Assembly: GCF_003255815.1 (NCBI RefSeq)
Contig: NC_037674.1
Location: forward strand, 1,572,365 to 1,636,364
Direction: 5' to 3'
DNA length: 64,000 nt
DNA from: Theropithecus gelada
Taxonomy: Eukaryota > Chordata > Mammalia > Primates > Cercopithecidae
Shown here: piece after piece, positions 1 through 10,304 of the stretch
Layout: each line of letters begins with the position of its first letter
Numbering within the stretch: position 1 is the first letter of the stretch
Notes under the pieces: generated by a model
The model's database searches: none
What the model was told of the DNA's origin: nothing
The model's input: the letters and a program-made list of their open reading frames with translations, nothing else
Program-made: the position numbers and the translations under genes

Positions 1-1143
1 TGCCTGGGGAGTGGCATTTACTTGAGCATCCAACTGCAAAGGGTTTACCTTTCCAACATTATTAACACCTGAACAAAATAGGGAGCCATTCCTGAGGAGT
101 GGGTTGTCGGTACAGGGAAAATATGTATACATTAAAGAAGAGGTAAGGCTTCTGGGCAGGCCCAGAACCTTCCAAGAGCACCTGTGGAGCATGGTGGAGT
201 GTGTTGCTCCAGCATCAATTTCATACAGATCACAATACCTTTTAAATCTGAGAACTAAGATTATGACTAAGACTAGTTTCATAATTCACAAACCTGAATG
301 CTGAGGGCATAATCCCCATGTTAAACTTTTTACAGGGTAACAATCCAAAACAATTAAACAAAGCATTCATTAGAAATAGAGCTACATCATTTTTATCAGT
401 GGCGGTTTTATGTGTTCTTCCTGGAGTTTTCAATAGTTAAGACATGGTTAGTTTTTAATGCAGGTAGTACTTGGGGGAGTACTATGGAAGACAAAGTACC
501 AACACATACAAATTATATACTTATGCCGATGAATAAGATATTAATCACACATATGACACTTAGTGGGTATTAAAATCTATTACTTCTTAGTACTTTTATT
601 AGAAGAAGTAAGCTCATAGTTGTATGGTGGAAATACTGTAATTCAACCCATAGCATCATATTTCTGAAGCACATAGTGAAGAAAGCAGTTTCTTTATAGT
701 TATGTGACCACGGAATAATCTTCAGCCAAAGATTCCATGTATTTATCAAATAGACTTTAAGTAACAAATGCAGTCCCCTTGACCATAATAGAAAATCCTC
801 TCTCCCAATGAGCCAAAAGCACAGAGGCTGTCACCAAGCACGATTATATAAAAACGTAATATTAGTATTATGACCTGTTGTTATTATTGTTATCATGGAG
901 CCCAGGCATTTATCTGAACACCTCTTCTCAGAAGGAAGAGGCCTCCTAATCAGTTTTCAGAGCCCAGTTTGAGTTTCTACCTCCCTCATGGAAATCCTGG
1001 TTAGTTATTTCCAAATCCTCAAAGAAAGAAGCAAGTCACAACAAAAACCACTCATTTCTAAAACTGTGTAGAACACGGCAATTTTCAGAATTTTATGTTC
1101 TTAAGACCGAAATGAATTGACTGGCTCTCCCAGCTCCTAACGC
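1..1143. other. Unassigned AT-rich intergenic or intronic sequence
   Basis: I recognise no gene, RNA or repeat family in this stretch. The short frames seen here are below 70 codons and at least one opens on TTG rather than ATG. It could be unique sequence or very old repeat that can no longer be recognised by eye. Confidence 0.4.
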
Positions 1144-1271
1144 TGGCAGCCGCCCATGTGTATCGTGGGACTCCCGGGCCGTGCTGACACACAGAGCTCA
1201 GGAGTGTTGGCAGCCGCCCATGTGTATCGTGGGACTCCCGGGCCATGCTGACACACGGAGCTCAGGACTGC
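1144..1271. repeat. 64-bp tandem duplication, two copies
   Basis: Two head-to-tail units, 1144-1207 and 1208-1271, match at about 60 of 64 positions by eye. Both begin tggcagccgcccatgtgta and share the core gactcccgggcc. Two of the four differences are G/A changes. Neither unit forms part of a convincing coding frame. This looks like a recent local duplication or a small VNTR; copy number could be polymorphic. Confidence 0.85.
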
Positions 1272-1414
1272 TGATCCACTTTGGAAGATATCCCACATCA
1301 GCGGGGTCCATGATGGCGTGGCTTGGGTCACATGGGTGTAGAGAAGTCAGACACGGTACATCTTTTACATTTCATTTTTGGTTGATTTTTGTATAGGGCG
1401 TGAGGTTAAAGTCT

Positions 1415-1637
1415 CAGGCAAGCTTGTCCCACTGGCGGCCCATAGGCCGCAGGCAGCCCACGATGGCTTTGAATGCAGCCCAACACAAATTCATAAACTT
1501 TCTTAAAACATTATGAGATTTTTTTCATATATTTTTTAGCTCATCTGTTATCGTTACTATTAGTGCATTTTATGTGTGGTCTAAGACAGTGTGTGGTCTT
1601 CCAGTGTGGCCCAGGGAAGCCAAGATTGGACACCCTG
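1415..1637. mobile_element. Small non-autonomous DNA-transposon relic, family not named
   Basis: The segment begins CAGGCAAGCTTGTCC and ends near GGACACCCTG, so its ends are inverted, CAGG-like termini. The interior (GGCGGCCCATAGGCCGC, then 'ggctttgaatgcagcccaac', then 'ttaaaacattatgagattt') matches a widespread human interspersed repeat that I remember without being sure of its name. Termini and size suggest a non-autonomous hAT- or Tigger-class element. I could not find a convincing target-site duplication. Confidence 0.6.
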
Positions 1638-1639
1638 GT

Positions 1640-3170
1640 CTAGGGTGTTGTTTTGTTTTTGTTTTGTCTGTGGAAGCCCAGTTGTTCCAGTGCGTTCTTC
1701 CTCCATTGAATTACTCTTGCACTTTTGTCAGAAAACAGGTTGATGTAACTGCATGGGTTTATTTCTGGATTCTCCATTCAGATCTATGTGTCTATTCCTC
1801 TGCCATACACCACACTGTCTTGATTATGTAGCTATATAATATAGCTTGAAATCAGGCACACTAATTCTTCCAATTTCATTCTGCTTTTTCAAAATTGTTT
1901 TAGCTATTCTAGGTCTTGTACTGTTCTATGAAATTTTCAAATAAGCTTGTCTGGATTTTGGTAGGAGTTGCATTAAACCTGCAGATCAAGTAAGGAAAAA
2001 TGGACATCTTTACTATGTTAAATCTTCCAATCCATGAACAAATATATCTCTCCATTTACCTAGGGCTTCTCTGCTTTCTTTCATTTGCATTTTATAATTT
2101 TCAGCATATATTAATAGATTCTGTACCTATTTGTTAGATTTATACTTAAGCATTTCATTTTCTGAAGCAACTATAAAAACTATTAAATTTTTAATTTTAG
2201 TTTTCACATGATTTTTGCTATTATATACAAATGCAACTGAATTTGGGTGATAACCTTTTATCCAGAGACCTTGCTGAACTCATGAGTCCTAGGAGTATCT
2301 GGTAGATTCCTTGTGATTTTCATGTAGACAATCAGGTTATCTGTAAATTGGGACACTTATTTTACTCTTGCCAATTTACATGCTTTTTGTGGCTTCTTCT
2401 CGCCACATGCAGGTGCTGGGACTCCACTGCGACATGGAAAGCGACAGTGAAGACACACATTCCCGCCTTGTTCCCGGTCCTCAGTCTTTCACATCAAGTT
2501 TGATGCTATCTGTAGCCTGTGTGCCTTTTGTAGATGCTTAGCATCAAGCTGAGGAAGTTTTCCCTATTCTTAGTTTGCTGAGAGGTTTTTTTTTTTTAAA
2601 ATCATGAATAAGTATTACATTTTGTCAAACACATTTTCGCATCAAATGCTATAGTTGTATGACTTTTTTTTCTTTTGCTTGTAATATGGTGGATCACACA
2701 GATGGACTTTGAAAGCTAAATCAACCTTCTATATCAGAAATAAATCCCACCTGGTCATGATGTGTAATTCTTTTATACTTTGCAGGATTCTATTTGCTAA
2801 TATTTGTTGAGGATTTTTGGATGTAAGTTCACGAAAGAAACTGCTCTGTTGTTTTTCTTTTTTATACTCTCTTTATCTGGTTTTGGTATCAGGTAATATT
2901 AGCTTCATAAGAAAATGATGGGGAATGTTTCTTCTTCTGCTCTCTAGAAGATATTTTGTAAAATTGGTGTTAATTCTTCTTTAGCTGACTGGTAAAATTC
3001 TCCAGTTACACCATATAAAACTCAAGATTTCTTTTTTGGGAACATTAATTACTAATTCAATTACTTAATCGTTGTAAGAATATTCAGGTTTCTAATTTTC
3101 TTTCTTTTTTTTTGGTGGATAGTGGATTTTTTAAAACTGGTTCATTAATTCTGACTTTTTTTTCTTTCTT
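1640..3170 (-). mobile_element. Old L1M LINE fragment (ORF2 region), first part of the host of a nested stack
   Basis: Read on the minus strand this is decayed L1 ORF2, reverse-transcriptase part. Antisense landmarks shared with L1 appear in the expected order: 'ctatgtgtctattcctctgcc', the 'tagctattctaggtc' block, 'tcttccaatccatgaaca', 'atctctccatttacct', 'aaatcccacctggtcatgatg' and 'ttttggtatcaggtaata'. No long frame survives. An Alu follows at 3171 and L1M sequence resumes at 3457. Divergence suggests an L1M-age element; subfamily not assigned. Confidence 0.85.
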
Positions 3171-3456
3171 TCTTTTTTTTTTTTCTGAGACAGGGTCTTG
3201 CTCTGTCACCCAGGCTGGAGTGCAGTAGCACAATCTCAGTTCACTCCAACCTCCACTTTCTGGGTTCAAGCCATTCTCCCCAGTAGCTGAGACTACAGGC
3301 ACGCATCACCACATCCAGCTAATTTTTTTTGTATTTTTAGTAGAGACAGGGTTTCACCCTGTTAACCAGGCTGGTCTCGAACTCGTGATGTCATGATCTG
3401 CCCGCTTCAGCCTCCCAAAGTGCTGGGATTACAGACATCAGCCACCGTGCCTGGCC
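3171..3456 (-). mobile_element. Alu SINE (AluS-like), antisense, inside the L1M
   Basis: It starts with a T-rich tail, then 'gagacagggtcttgctctgt' and 'cccaggctggagtgcagta', and ends 'gccaccgtgcctggcc', which is the full antisense Alu order. Short flanking similarity (aattctga before, aattctaa after) is compatible with a decayed target-site duplication. It splits the older L1M, so it is younger than that element. Confidence 0.95.
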
Positions 3457-3547
3457 AATTCTAATTTTTAGAATAGTATCAAATGTATAAGTTAAAAGTC
3501 TTCCAGTATTCTCAAAGTATCACTTTAGTGGCTGTAAAATCTATAGT
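3457..3547 (-). mobile_element. L1M continuation between the Alu and the L1PA
   Basis: The sequence 'ccagtattctcaaagtatca' and 'tctatagtgatataccagg' corresponds to the L1 ORF2 part just upstream of the reverse-transcriptase domain, and it lines up with the younger L1 at about 6370-6430. It joins in order with the L1M piece that resumes at 9740, so the L1PA between them is an insertion. Confidence 0.7.
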
Positions 3548-3562
3548 GATATACCAGGTTTC
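3548..3562. repeat. L1PA target-site duplication, 3' side
   Basis: The 15-mer gatataccaggtttc abuts the poly-T run that is the antisense poly(A) tail. An identical 15-mer lies at 9725-9739. The length suits target-primed reverse transcription. Confidence 0.95.
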
Positions 3563-3789
3563 TTTTTTTTTTTTTTTTTTTTATTATTATAATTTAAGTT
3601 CTAGGGTACATGTGCATAACGTGCAGGTTTGTTACATATGTATACTTGTGCCATGTTGGTGTGCTGCACCCATCAACACGTCATTTACATCAGGTATAAC
3701 TCCCAATGCAATCCCTCCCCCCTCCCACCTCCCCATGATAGGCCCCGGTGTGTGATGTTCCCCTTCCCGAGTCCAAGTGATCTCATTGT
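3563..3789 (-). other. L1PA 3' UTR and poly(A) tail
   Basis: Non-coding end of the L1. The T run at 3563-3583 is the poly(A) tail read from the other strand. The stretch around 3710-3740 (C-rich on plus, G-rich on minus) is the polypurine tract typical of primate L1 3' UTRs and could form a G-quadruplex in the L1 RNA. Confidence 0.9.
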
Positions 3790-6700
3790 TCAGTTCCCAC
3801 CTATGAGTGAGAACATGCAGTGTTTGGTTTTCTGTTCTTGTGATAGTTTGCTAAGAATGATGGTTTCCAGCTGCATCCATGTCCCTACAAAGGACACAAA
3901 CTCATCCTTTTTTATGGCTGCATAGTATTCCATGGTGTATATGTGCCACATTTTCTTAATCCAGTCTGTCACTGATGGACATTTGGGTTGATTCCAAGTC
4001 TTTGCTATTGTGAATAGTGCCGCAATAAACATACGTGTGCATGTGTCTTTATAGCAGCATGATTTATAATCCTTTGGGTACATACCCAGTAATGGGATGG
4101 CTGGGTCATATGGTACATCTAGTTCTAGATCCTTGAGGAATCGCCATACTGTTTTCCATAATGGTTGAACTAGTTTACAATCCCACCAACAGTGTAAAAG
4201 TGTTCCTATTTCTCCACATCCTCTCCAGCACCTGTTGTTTCCTGACTTTTTAATGATCGCCATTCTAACTGGTGTGAGATGGTATCTCATTGTGGTTTTG
4301 ATTTGCATTTCTCTGATGGCCAGTGATGAAGAGCATCTTTTCATGTGTCTGTTGGCTGTATGAATGTCTTCTTTCGAGAAATGTCTGTTCATATCCTTTG
4401 CCCACTTTTTGATGGGGTTGTTTTTTTCTTGTAAATTTGTTCCAGTTCTTTGTAGGTTCTGGATATTAGCTCTTTGTCAGATGAGTAGATTGCAAAAATT
4501 TTCTCCCATTCTGTAGGTTGCCTGTTCACTCTGATGGTAGTTTCTTTTGCTGTGCAGAAGCTCTTTAGTTTAATTAGATCCCATTTGTCAATTTTGGCTT
4601 TTGCTGCCGTTGCTTTTGGTGTTTTAGACATGAAGTATTTGCCCATGCCTATGTCCTGAATGGTACTACCTAGGTTTTCCTCTAGGGTTTTTATGATATT
4701 AGGTCTAACATTTAAGTCTCTAATCCATCTTGAATTAATTTTCATATAAGGAGTAAGGAAAGGATCCAGTTTCAGCTTTCTACTTATGGCTAGCCAATTT
4801 TCCCAGCACCATTTATTAAATAGGGAATCCTTTCCCCATTTCTTGTTTCTCTCAGGTTTGTCAAAGATCAGATGGCGGTAGATGTATGGTATTATTTCTG
4901 AGGACTCTGTTCTGTTCCATTGGTCTATATCTCTGTTTTGGTACCAGTACCATGCTGTTTTGGTTACTCTAGCCTTGTAGTATAGCTTGAAGTCAGGTAG
5001 CATGATGCCTCCAGCTTTGTTCTTTTGACTTAGGGTTGTCTTGGAGATGGAGATGCGGGCTCTTTTTTGGTTCCATATGAACTTTAAAGCAGTTTTTTCC
5101 AATTCTGTGAAGAAACTCATTGGTAGCTTGATGGGGATGGCATTGAATCTATAAATAACCTTGGGCAGTATGGCCATTTTCACAATATGGATTCTTCCTA
5201 TCCATGAGCATGGTATGTTCTTCCATTTGTTTGTGTCCTCTTTTATTTCACTGAGCAGTGGTTTGTAGTTCTCCTTGAAGAGGTCCTTTACATCCCTTGT
5301 CAGTTGGATTCCTAGGTATTTTATTCTCTTTGAAGCAATTGTGAATGGAAGTTCATTCATGATTTGGCTCACTGTTTGTCTGTTACTGGTGTATAAGAAT
5401 GCTTGTGATTTTTGCACATTAATTTTGTATCCTGAGACTTTGCTGAAGTTGCTTATCAGCTTAAGGAGATTTTGGGCTGAGACAATGGGGTTTTCTAAAT
5501 ATACAATCATGTCATCTGCACACAGGGACAATTTGACTTCTTCTTTTCCTAACTGAATACCCTTGATTTCTTTCTCTTGCCTGATTGCCCTAGCCAGAAC
5601 TTCCAACACTATGTTGAATAGGAGTGGTGAGAGAGGGCATCCCTGTCTTGTGCCAGTTTTCAAAGGGAATTTTTCCAGTTTTTGCCCATTCAGTATGATA
5701 TTGGCTGTGGGTTTGTTGTAAATAGCTCTTATTATTTTGAGGTACGTTCCATCAATACCGAATTTATTGAGCGTTTTTAGCATTAAGGGCTGTTGAATTT
5801 TGTCAAAAGCCTTTTCTGCATCTATTGAGATAATCATGTGGTTCTTGTCTTTGGTTCTGTTTATATGCTGGATTATGTTTATTGATTTGCGAATGTTGAA
5901 CCAGCCTTGCATCCCAGGGATGAAGCCCACTTGATCATGGTGGATAAGCTTTTTGATATGCTGCTGAATCCGGTTTGCCAGTATTTTATTGAGGATTTTT
6001 GCATTGATGTTCATCAGGGATATTGATCTAAAATTCTCTTTTTTTGTTGTGTCTCTGCCAGGCTTTGGTATCAGGATGATGTTGGCCTCATAAAATGAGT
6101 TAGGGAGGATTCTCTCTTTTTCTATTGATTGGAATAGTTTCAGAAGGAATGGTACCAGCTCCTCCTTGTACCTCTGGTAGAATTCAGCTGTGAATCCATC
6201 TGGTCCTGGACTTTTTTTGGTTGGTAGGCTATTAATTATTGCCTTAATTTCAGAGCCTGCTATTGGTCTATTCAAGGATTCAACTTCTTCCTGGTTTAGT
6301 CTTGGAAGAGTGTAAGTGTCCAGGAAATTATCCATTTCTTCTAGATTTTCTAGTTTATTTGCGTAGAGGTGTTTATAGTATTCTCTGATAGTAGTTTGTA
6401 TTTCTGTGGGGTCGGTGGTGATATCCCCTTTATCATTTTTATTGCGTCTATTTGATTCTTCTCTCTTCTCTTCTTTATTAGTCTTGCTAGCGGTCTGTCA
6501 ATTTTGTTGATCTTTTCAAAAAACCAACTCCTGGATTCATTGATTTTTTTGGAGGGTTTTTTGTGTCTCTATCTCCTTCAGTTCTGCTCTGATCTTAGTT
6601 ATTTCTTGCCTTCTGCTAGCTTTCGAATGTGTTTGCTCTTGCTTCTCTAGTTCTTTTAATTGTGATGTTAGAGTGTCAATTTTAGATCTTTCCTGCTTTC

Positions 6701-7614
6701 TCTTGTGGGCATTTAGTGCTATAAATTTCCCTCTACACACTGCTTTAAATGTGTCCCAGAGATTCTGGTATGTTGTATCTTTGTTCTCATTGGTTTCAAA
6801 GAACATCTTTATTTCTGCCTTCGTTATGTACCCAGTAGTCATTTAGGAGCAGGTTGTTCAGTTTCCATGTAGTTGAGCGGTTTTGATTGAGTTTCTTAGT
6901 CCTGAGTTCTAGTTTGATTGCACTGTGGTCTGAGAGACAGTTTGTTATAATTTCTGTTCTTGTACATTTGCTGAGGAGTGCTTCACTTCCAATTATGTGG
7001 TCAATTTTGGAATAAGTGCGATGTGGTGCTGAGAAGAATGTATATTCTGTTGATTTGGGGTGGAGAGTTCTATAGATGTTTATTAGGTCTGCTTGCTGCA
7101 GAGATGAGTTCAATTCCTGGATATCCTTGTTAACTTTCTGTCTCGTTGATCTGTCTAATGTTGACAGTGGAGTGTTGAACTCTCCCATTATTATTGTATG
7201 GGAGTCTAAGTCTCTTTGTAAGTCTCTAAGGACTTGCTTTATGAATCTGGGTGCTCCTGTATTGGGTGCATATATATTTAGGATAGTTAGCTCTTCCTGT
7301 TGAATTGATCCCTTTTCCACTATGTAATGGCCTTCTTTGTCTCTTTTGATCTTTGATGGTTTAAAGTCTGTTTTATCAGAGACTAGGATTGCAACCCCTG
7401 CTTTTTTTTGTTCTCCATTTGCTTGGTCAATCTTCCTCCATCCCTTTATTTTGAGCCTATGTATGTCTCTGCGTGTGAGATGGGTCTCCTGAATACAGCA
7501 GACTGATGGGTCTTGACTCTTTATCCAGTTTGCCAGTCTGTGTCTTTTAATTGGAGCATTTAATCCATTTACATTTAAGGTTAAGATTGTTATGTGTGAA
7601 CTTGATCCTGTCAT
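3790..7614 (-). pseudogene. L1 ORF2 (endonuclease/reverse transcriptase), frameshifted
   Basis: The family protein is a 1,275-residue multidomain enzyme that nicks target DNA and reverse-transcribes L1 RNA in the nucleus. Here the ATG at 7614 opens an AP-type endonuclease frame that is lost near 6820 through a 5-nt deletion. A one-base insertion in the T run at 6544-6550 and a one-base loss near 6435 follow. A long frame (6335-4389) holds the reverse transcriptase. A 4-nt deletion near 4415 then shifts to the last frame (4392-3790), which keeps the Cys-rich knuckle (CWRGCGE...HCWWDC). Two key sites are altered: the endonuclease motif reads GEFN instead of GDFN (7180-7182), and the polymerase box reads CADD instead of FADD (5520-5522). 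A two-codon length difference lies after RARI. Non-functional. Confidence 0.95.
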
Positions 7615-7677
7615 TATGATATTAACTGGTTATTTTGCTCGTTAGTTGATGCAGTTTCTTCCTAGCCTCGATGGTCT

Positions 7678-8690
7678 TTACATTTTGGCATGTTTTTGCA
7701 ATGGCTGGTACCGGTTGTTCCTTTCCATGTTGAGTGCTTCCTTCAGGGTCTCTTGTAAGGCAGGCCTAGTGGTGACAAAATCTCTAAGCATTTGCTTATC
7801 TGTAAAGGATTTTATTTCTCCTTCACTTATGAAACTTAGTTTGGCTGGATATGAAATTCTGGGTTTAAAATTCTTTTCTTTAAGAATGTTGAATATTGGC
7901 CCCCACTCTCTTCTGGCTTGTAGAGTTTCTGCCGAGAGATCTGCTGTTAGTCTGATGGGCTTCCCTTTGTGGGTAACCCGACCTTTCTCTCTGGCTGCCC
8001 TTAAGATTTTTTCCTTCATTTCAACTTTGGTGAATCTGGCAATTATGTGTCTTGGAGTTGCTCTTCTCGAGGAGTATCTTTGTGGCGTTCTCTGTATTTC
8101 CTGGATTTGAATGTTGGCCTGCCCTACTAGGTTGGGGAAGTTCTCCTGGATGATATCCTGAAGAGTGTTTTCCAACTTGGTTCCGTTTTCCCCCTCACTT
8201 TCAGGCACCCCAATCAGACGTAGATTTGGTCTTAAATAATCCCATACTTCTTGCAGGCTTTGTTCATTTCTTTTTCTTCTTTTTTCTTTTGGTTTCTCTT
8301 CTCGCTTCATTTCATTCATCTGATCCTCAATCGCTGATACTCTTTCTTCCAGTTGATCGAGTCGGTTACTGAAGCTTGTGCATTTGTCATGTATTTCTCG
8401 TGTCATGGTTTTCATCTCTTTCATTTCGTTTATGACCTTCTCTGCATTAATTACTCTAGCCATCAATTCTTCCATTTTTTCTCAAGATTTTTAGTTTCTT
8501 TGCGCTGGGTACATAATTCCTCCTTTAGCTCTGAGAAGTTTGATGGACTGAAGCCTTCTTCTCTCATCTCGTCAAAGTCATTCTCTGTCAAGCTTTGATC
8601 CGTTGCTGGCGATGAGCTGCGCTCCTTTGCCGGGGGAGATGTGTTCTTATTTTTTGAATTTCCAGCTTTTCTGCCCTGCTTTTTCCCCAT
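7678..8690 (-). pseudogene. L1 ORF1 (RNA-binding chaperone), one frameshift
   Basis: ORF1 encodes the trimeric RNA-binding protein that coats L1 RNA in the cytoplasm. The ATG at 8690 starts a 75-codon frame (MGKKQGRKAG...) that stops at 8463. A one-base loss in the A run (T run on plus, about 8475-8480) puts the rest in another frame, 8475-7678, 265 codons. That part keeps the heptad-like coiled coil (about residues 1-55 of the piece), the RRM region (NLRLIGVPE) and the C-terminal domain (ARREWGPIFNIL). One codon appears missing just before RPNLRL. The total, 1,013 bp, equals about 338 codons plus stop after these losses. The 63-bp gap to ORF2 is normal for L1. Confidence 0.95.
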
Positions 8691-9718
8691 CTTTGTGGTT
8701 TTATCTGCCGCTGGTCTTTGCTGATGATGGTGACGTACTGATGGGGTTTTGGTGTAGGTGTCCTTCCTGTTTGATAGTTTTCCTTCTAACAGTCAGGACC
8801 CTCAGCTGTAGGTCTGTTGGAGATTGCTTGAGGTCCACTCCAGACCCTGATTGCCTGGGTGTCAGCAGCAGAGGCTGCAGAAGATAGAATATTGCTGAAC
8901 AGCGAGAGTACCTGTCTGATTCTTGCTTTGGAGGCTTCCTCTCAGGGGTGTACTCCACCCTGTGAGGTGTGGGGTGTCAGACTGCCCCTAGTGGGGGATG
9001 TCTCCCAGTTAGGCTACTCAGGGGTCAGGGACCCACATGAGCAGGCAGTCTGTCCCTTCTCAGATCTCAACCTCCGTGTTGGGAGATCCACTGCTCTCTT
9101 CAAAGCTGTCAGACAGAGTCGTTTGCGTCTGCAGAGGTTTCTGCTGCTTTTGTTGTTTATCTGTGCCCTGTCCCCAGAGGTGGAGTCTACAGAGACAGGC
9201 AGGTTTCCTTGAGCTGCTGTGAGCTCCACCCAGTTCGAGCTTCCCAGCGGCTTTGTTTACCTACTTAAGCCTCAACAATGGCGGGCGCCCCTCCCCCAGC
9301 CTCACTGCTGCCTTGCGGTTAGATCACAGACTGCTGTGCTGGCAATGAGGGAGGCTCCGTGGGCGTGGGACCCTCCCGGCCAGGTGTGGGATATAATCTC
9401 CTGGTGTGCCTGTTTGCTTAAAGCACAGTATTGGGGTGGGAGTTACCCGATTTTCCAGGTGTTGTGTGTCTCTCTTCCCCAGGCTAGGAAAAAGGATTCC
9501 CTTTCCCCTTGCGCTTCCCAGGTGAGGCGATGCCTCGCCCTGCTTCAGCTCTCGCTGGTCGGGCTGCAGCAGCTGACCAGCACCGATTGTCCGGCACACC
9601 CTAGTGAGAAGAACCCAGTACCTCAGTTGAAAATGCAGAAATCACCAGTCTTCTGTGTCGCTCGTGCTGGGAGTTGGAGACTGGAGCTGTTCCTATTCGG
9701 CCATCTTGCTCCACCCCG
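8691..9718 (-). promoter_or_regulatory. L1PA 5' UTR with internal sense promoter and antisense promoter region
   Basis: About 1,028 bp lie between the L1 5' end and the ORF1 ATG, compared with about 908 bp known for L1HS. The YY1-type core (CAAGATGGCCG on minus, near 9697-9709) is intact at the 5' end. Several CpGs remain near 9280-9400. In the family this region drives sense transcription (minus here) and, from its inner part, antisense transcription towards the plus flank. The extra length fits retention of the about 129-bp segment, bound by ZNF93, that younger L1s lost; that is inferred from length only. Confidence 0.75.
9278..9322 (+). pseudogene. Remnant of L1 antisense ORF0, stopped after 14 codons
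   Basis: Primate L1s can carry an antisense frame, ORF0, in the 5' UTR. Its start context is present here: the ATG at 9278 followed by GCGGGCGCCCC, reading MAGAPPP. An in-frame TAG at 9320-9322 ends it after 14 codons, far short of the roughly 70 residues of the family. Assignment rests on matching the start region from memory. Confidence 0.6.
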
Positions 9719-9724
9719 TACTGG

Positions 9725-9739
9725 GATATACCAGGTTTC
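9725..9739. repeat. L1PA target-site duplication, 5' side
   Basis: The 15-mer gatataccaggtttc repeats 3548-3562 exactly. About six bases (gtactg) separate it from the recognisable L1 5' end; these may be L1 5' extension or filler bases added at integration. Confidence 0.95.
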
Positions 9740-9935
9740 ATTGCTCATATTGATGGCTGGTGCTTTTTGTGTTTTCTTCCCCTTTGTTTCTCATTCTTCT
9801 ATTTCTCTTTTCTTATCTTTCCAGGGATTCTTAAACATTTTATGGGATTTTTTGTTTTATTTATAGTGTTTTTAGTATATGACTTATACAGTTTTCTTTG
9901 TGGTTGCTCTGGATATTACAATATGAATACATAAA
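9740..9935 (-). mobile_element. L1M host sequence after the L1PA insertion
   Basis: 'attgctcatattgatgg', 'tttttgtgttttcttcccc' and 'gtggttgctctggatatta' continue the old antisense L1 left at 3547. An MLT1-type LTR interrupts it again at 9936. Confidence 0.65.
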
Positions 9936-10304
9936 TGGTAGGTGCTGAATTGTGTCCCTTCAAAATTCAAATGTTGAAGTCCTACCCCCAGCACTTTAGA
10001 ATGTCACTGAATTTGGAAATTGGGTCTTTAAAGAGGTGATGATGTTAAAATGAGGCCACTAGGGTAGGTTCTAATCTAATATGAAAAGAAAAATTGTAAG
10101 AAGAGAAAATTTGAACACAGGCACAAACAAACAGGGGAAACCACGCGAAGACATAAGAAGACAACAGCCAGCTATGAGCCAAGGAGAGAGGCCTCAGAAG
10201 GCACCAAATCTGATGATCTTGGACTTCCAGCCTCCAGAACGGTGAGAAAATAAAGCGCCCAGTCTGTGGTACTTGGTTATGGCAGCCCAAGCAAGTAACA
10301 CAAC
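9936..10304 (+). mobile_element. MLT1-type solo LTR (ERVL-MaLR) inside the L1M
   Basis: Features in LTR order: 'gctgaattgtgtcccttc', 'atgttgaagtcctaccccc', 'gagagaggcctcagaag', 'cttccagcctccagaacgg', an AATAAA at about 10250, 'cccagtctgtggtacttgg' and a terminal 'caagtaacaca'. This is the MLT1 sense order. No internal retroviral sequence is present, so it is a solo LTR. The flanking L1M pieces join across it. Confidence 0.8.

Larger units (their letters stand above)
3563..9724 (-). mobile_element. Full-length LINE-1 (L1PA class), inactive
   Basis: A complete L1 of about 6.16 kb in the minus orientation. Order on the minus strand: 5' UTR (about 9718-8691), ORF1 (8690-7678), a 63-bp spacer, ORF2 (7614-3790), 3' UTR with a G-rich polypurine stretch (about 3715-3740, seen as C-rich on plus) and a poly(A) tail. 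The 5' end is intact: on plus it reads 'tcctattcggccatcttg'. A perfect 15-bp duplication flanks it. Both ORFs carry frameshifts, so it cannot move on its own. Divergence and a long 5' UTR suggest roughly L1PA4-L1PA8 rather than L1HS or L1PA2. It interrupts an older L1M. Confidence 0.97.

Noticed and set aside
7646..8110. 154-codon plus frame opposite L1 ORF1
   Set aside because: Antisense shadow of the L1 coding sequence; a common artefact.
9219..9866. Initial idea that the 215-codon plus frame is L1 ORF0
   Set aside because: It begins on GTG and is in a different phase from the conserved ORF0 ATG at 9278; only the ATG-started part from 9345 was kept as an observation.
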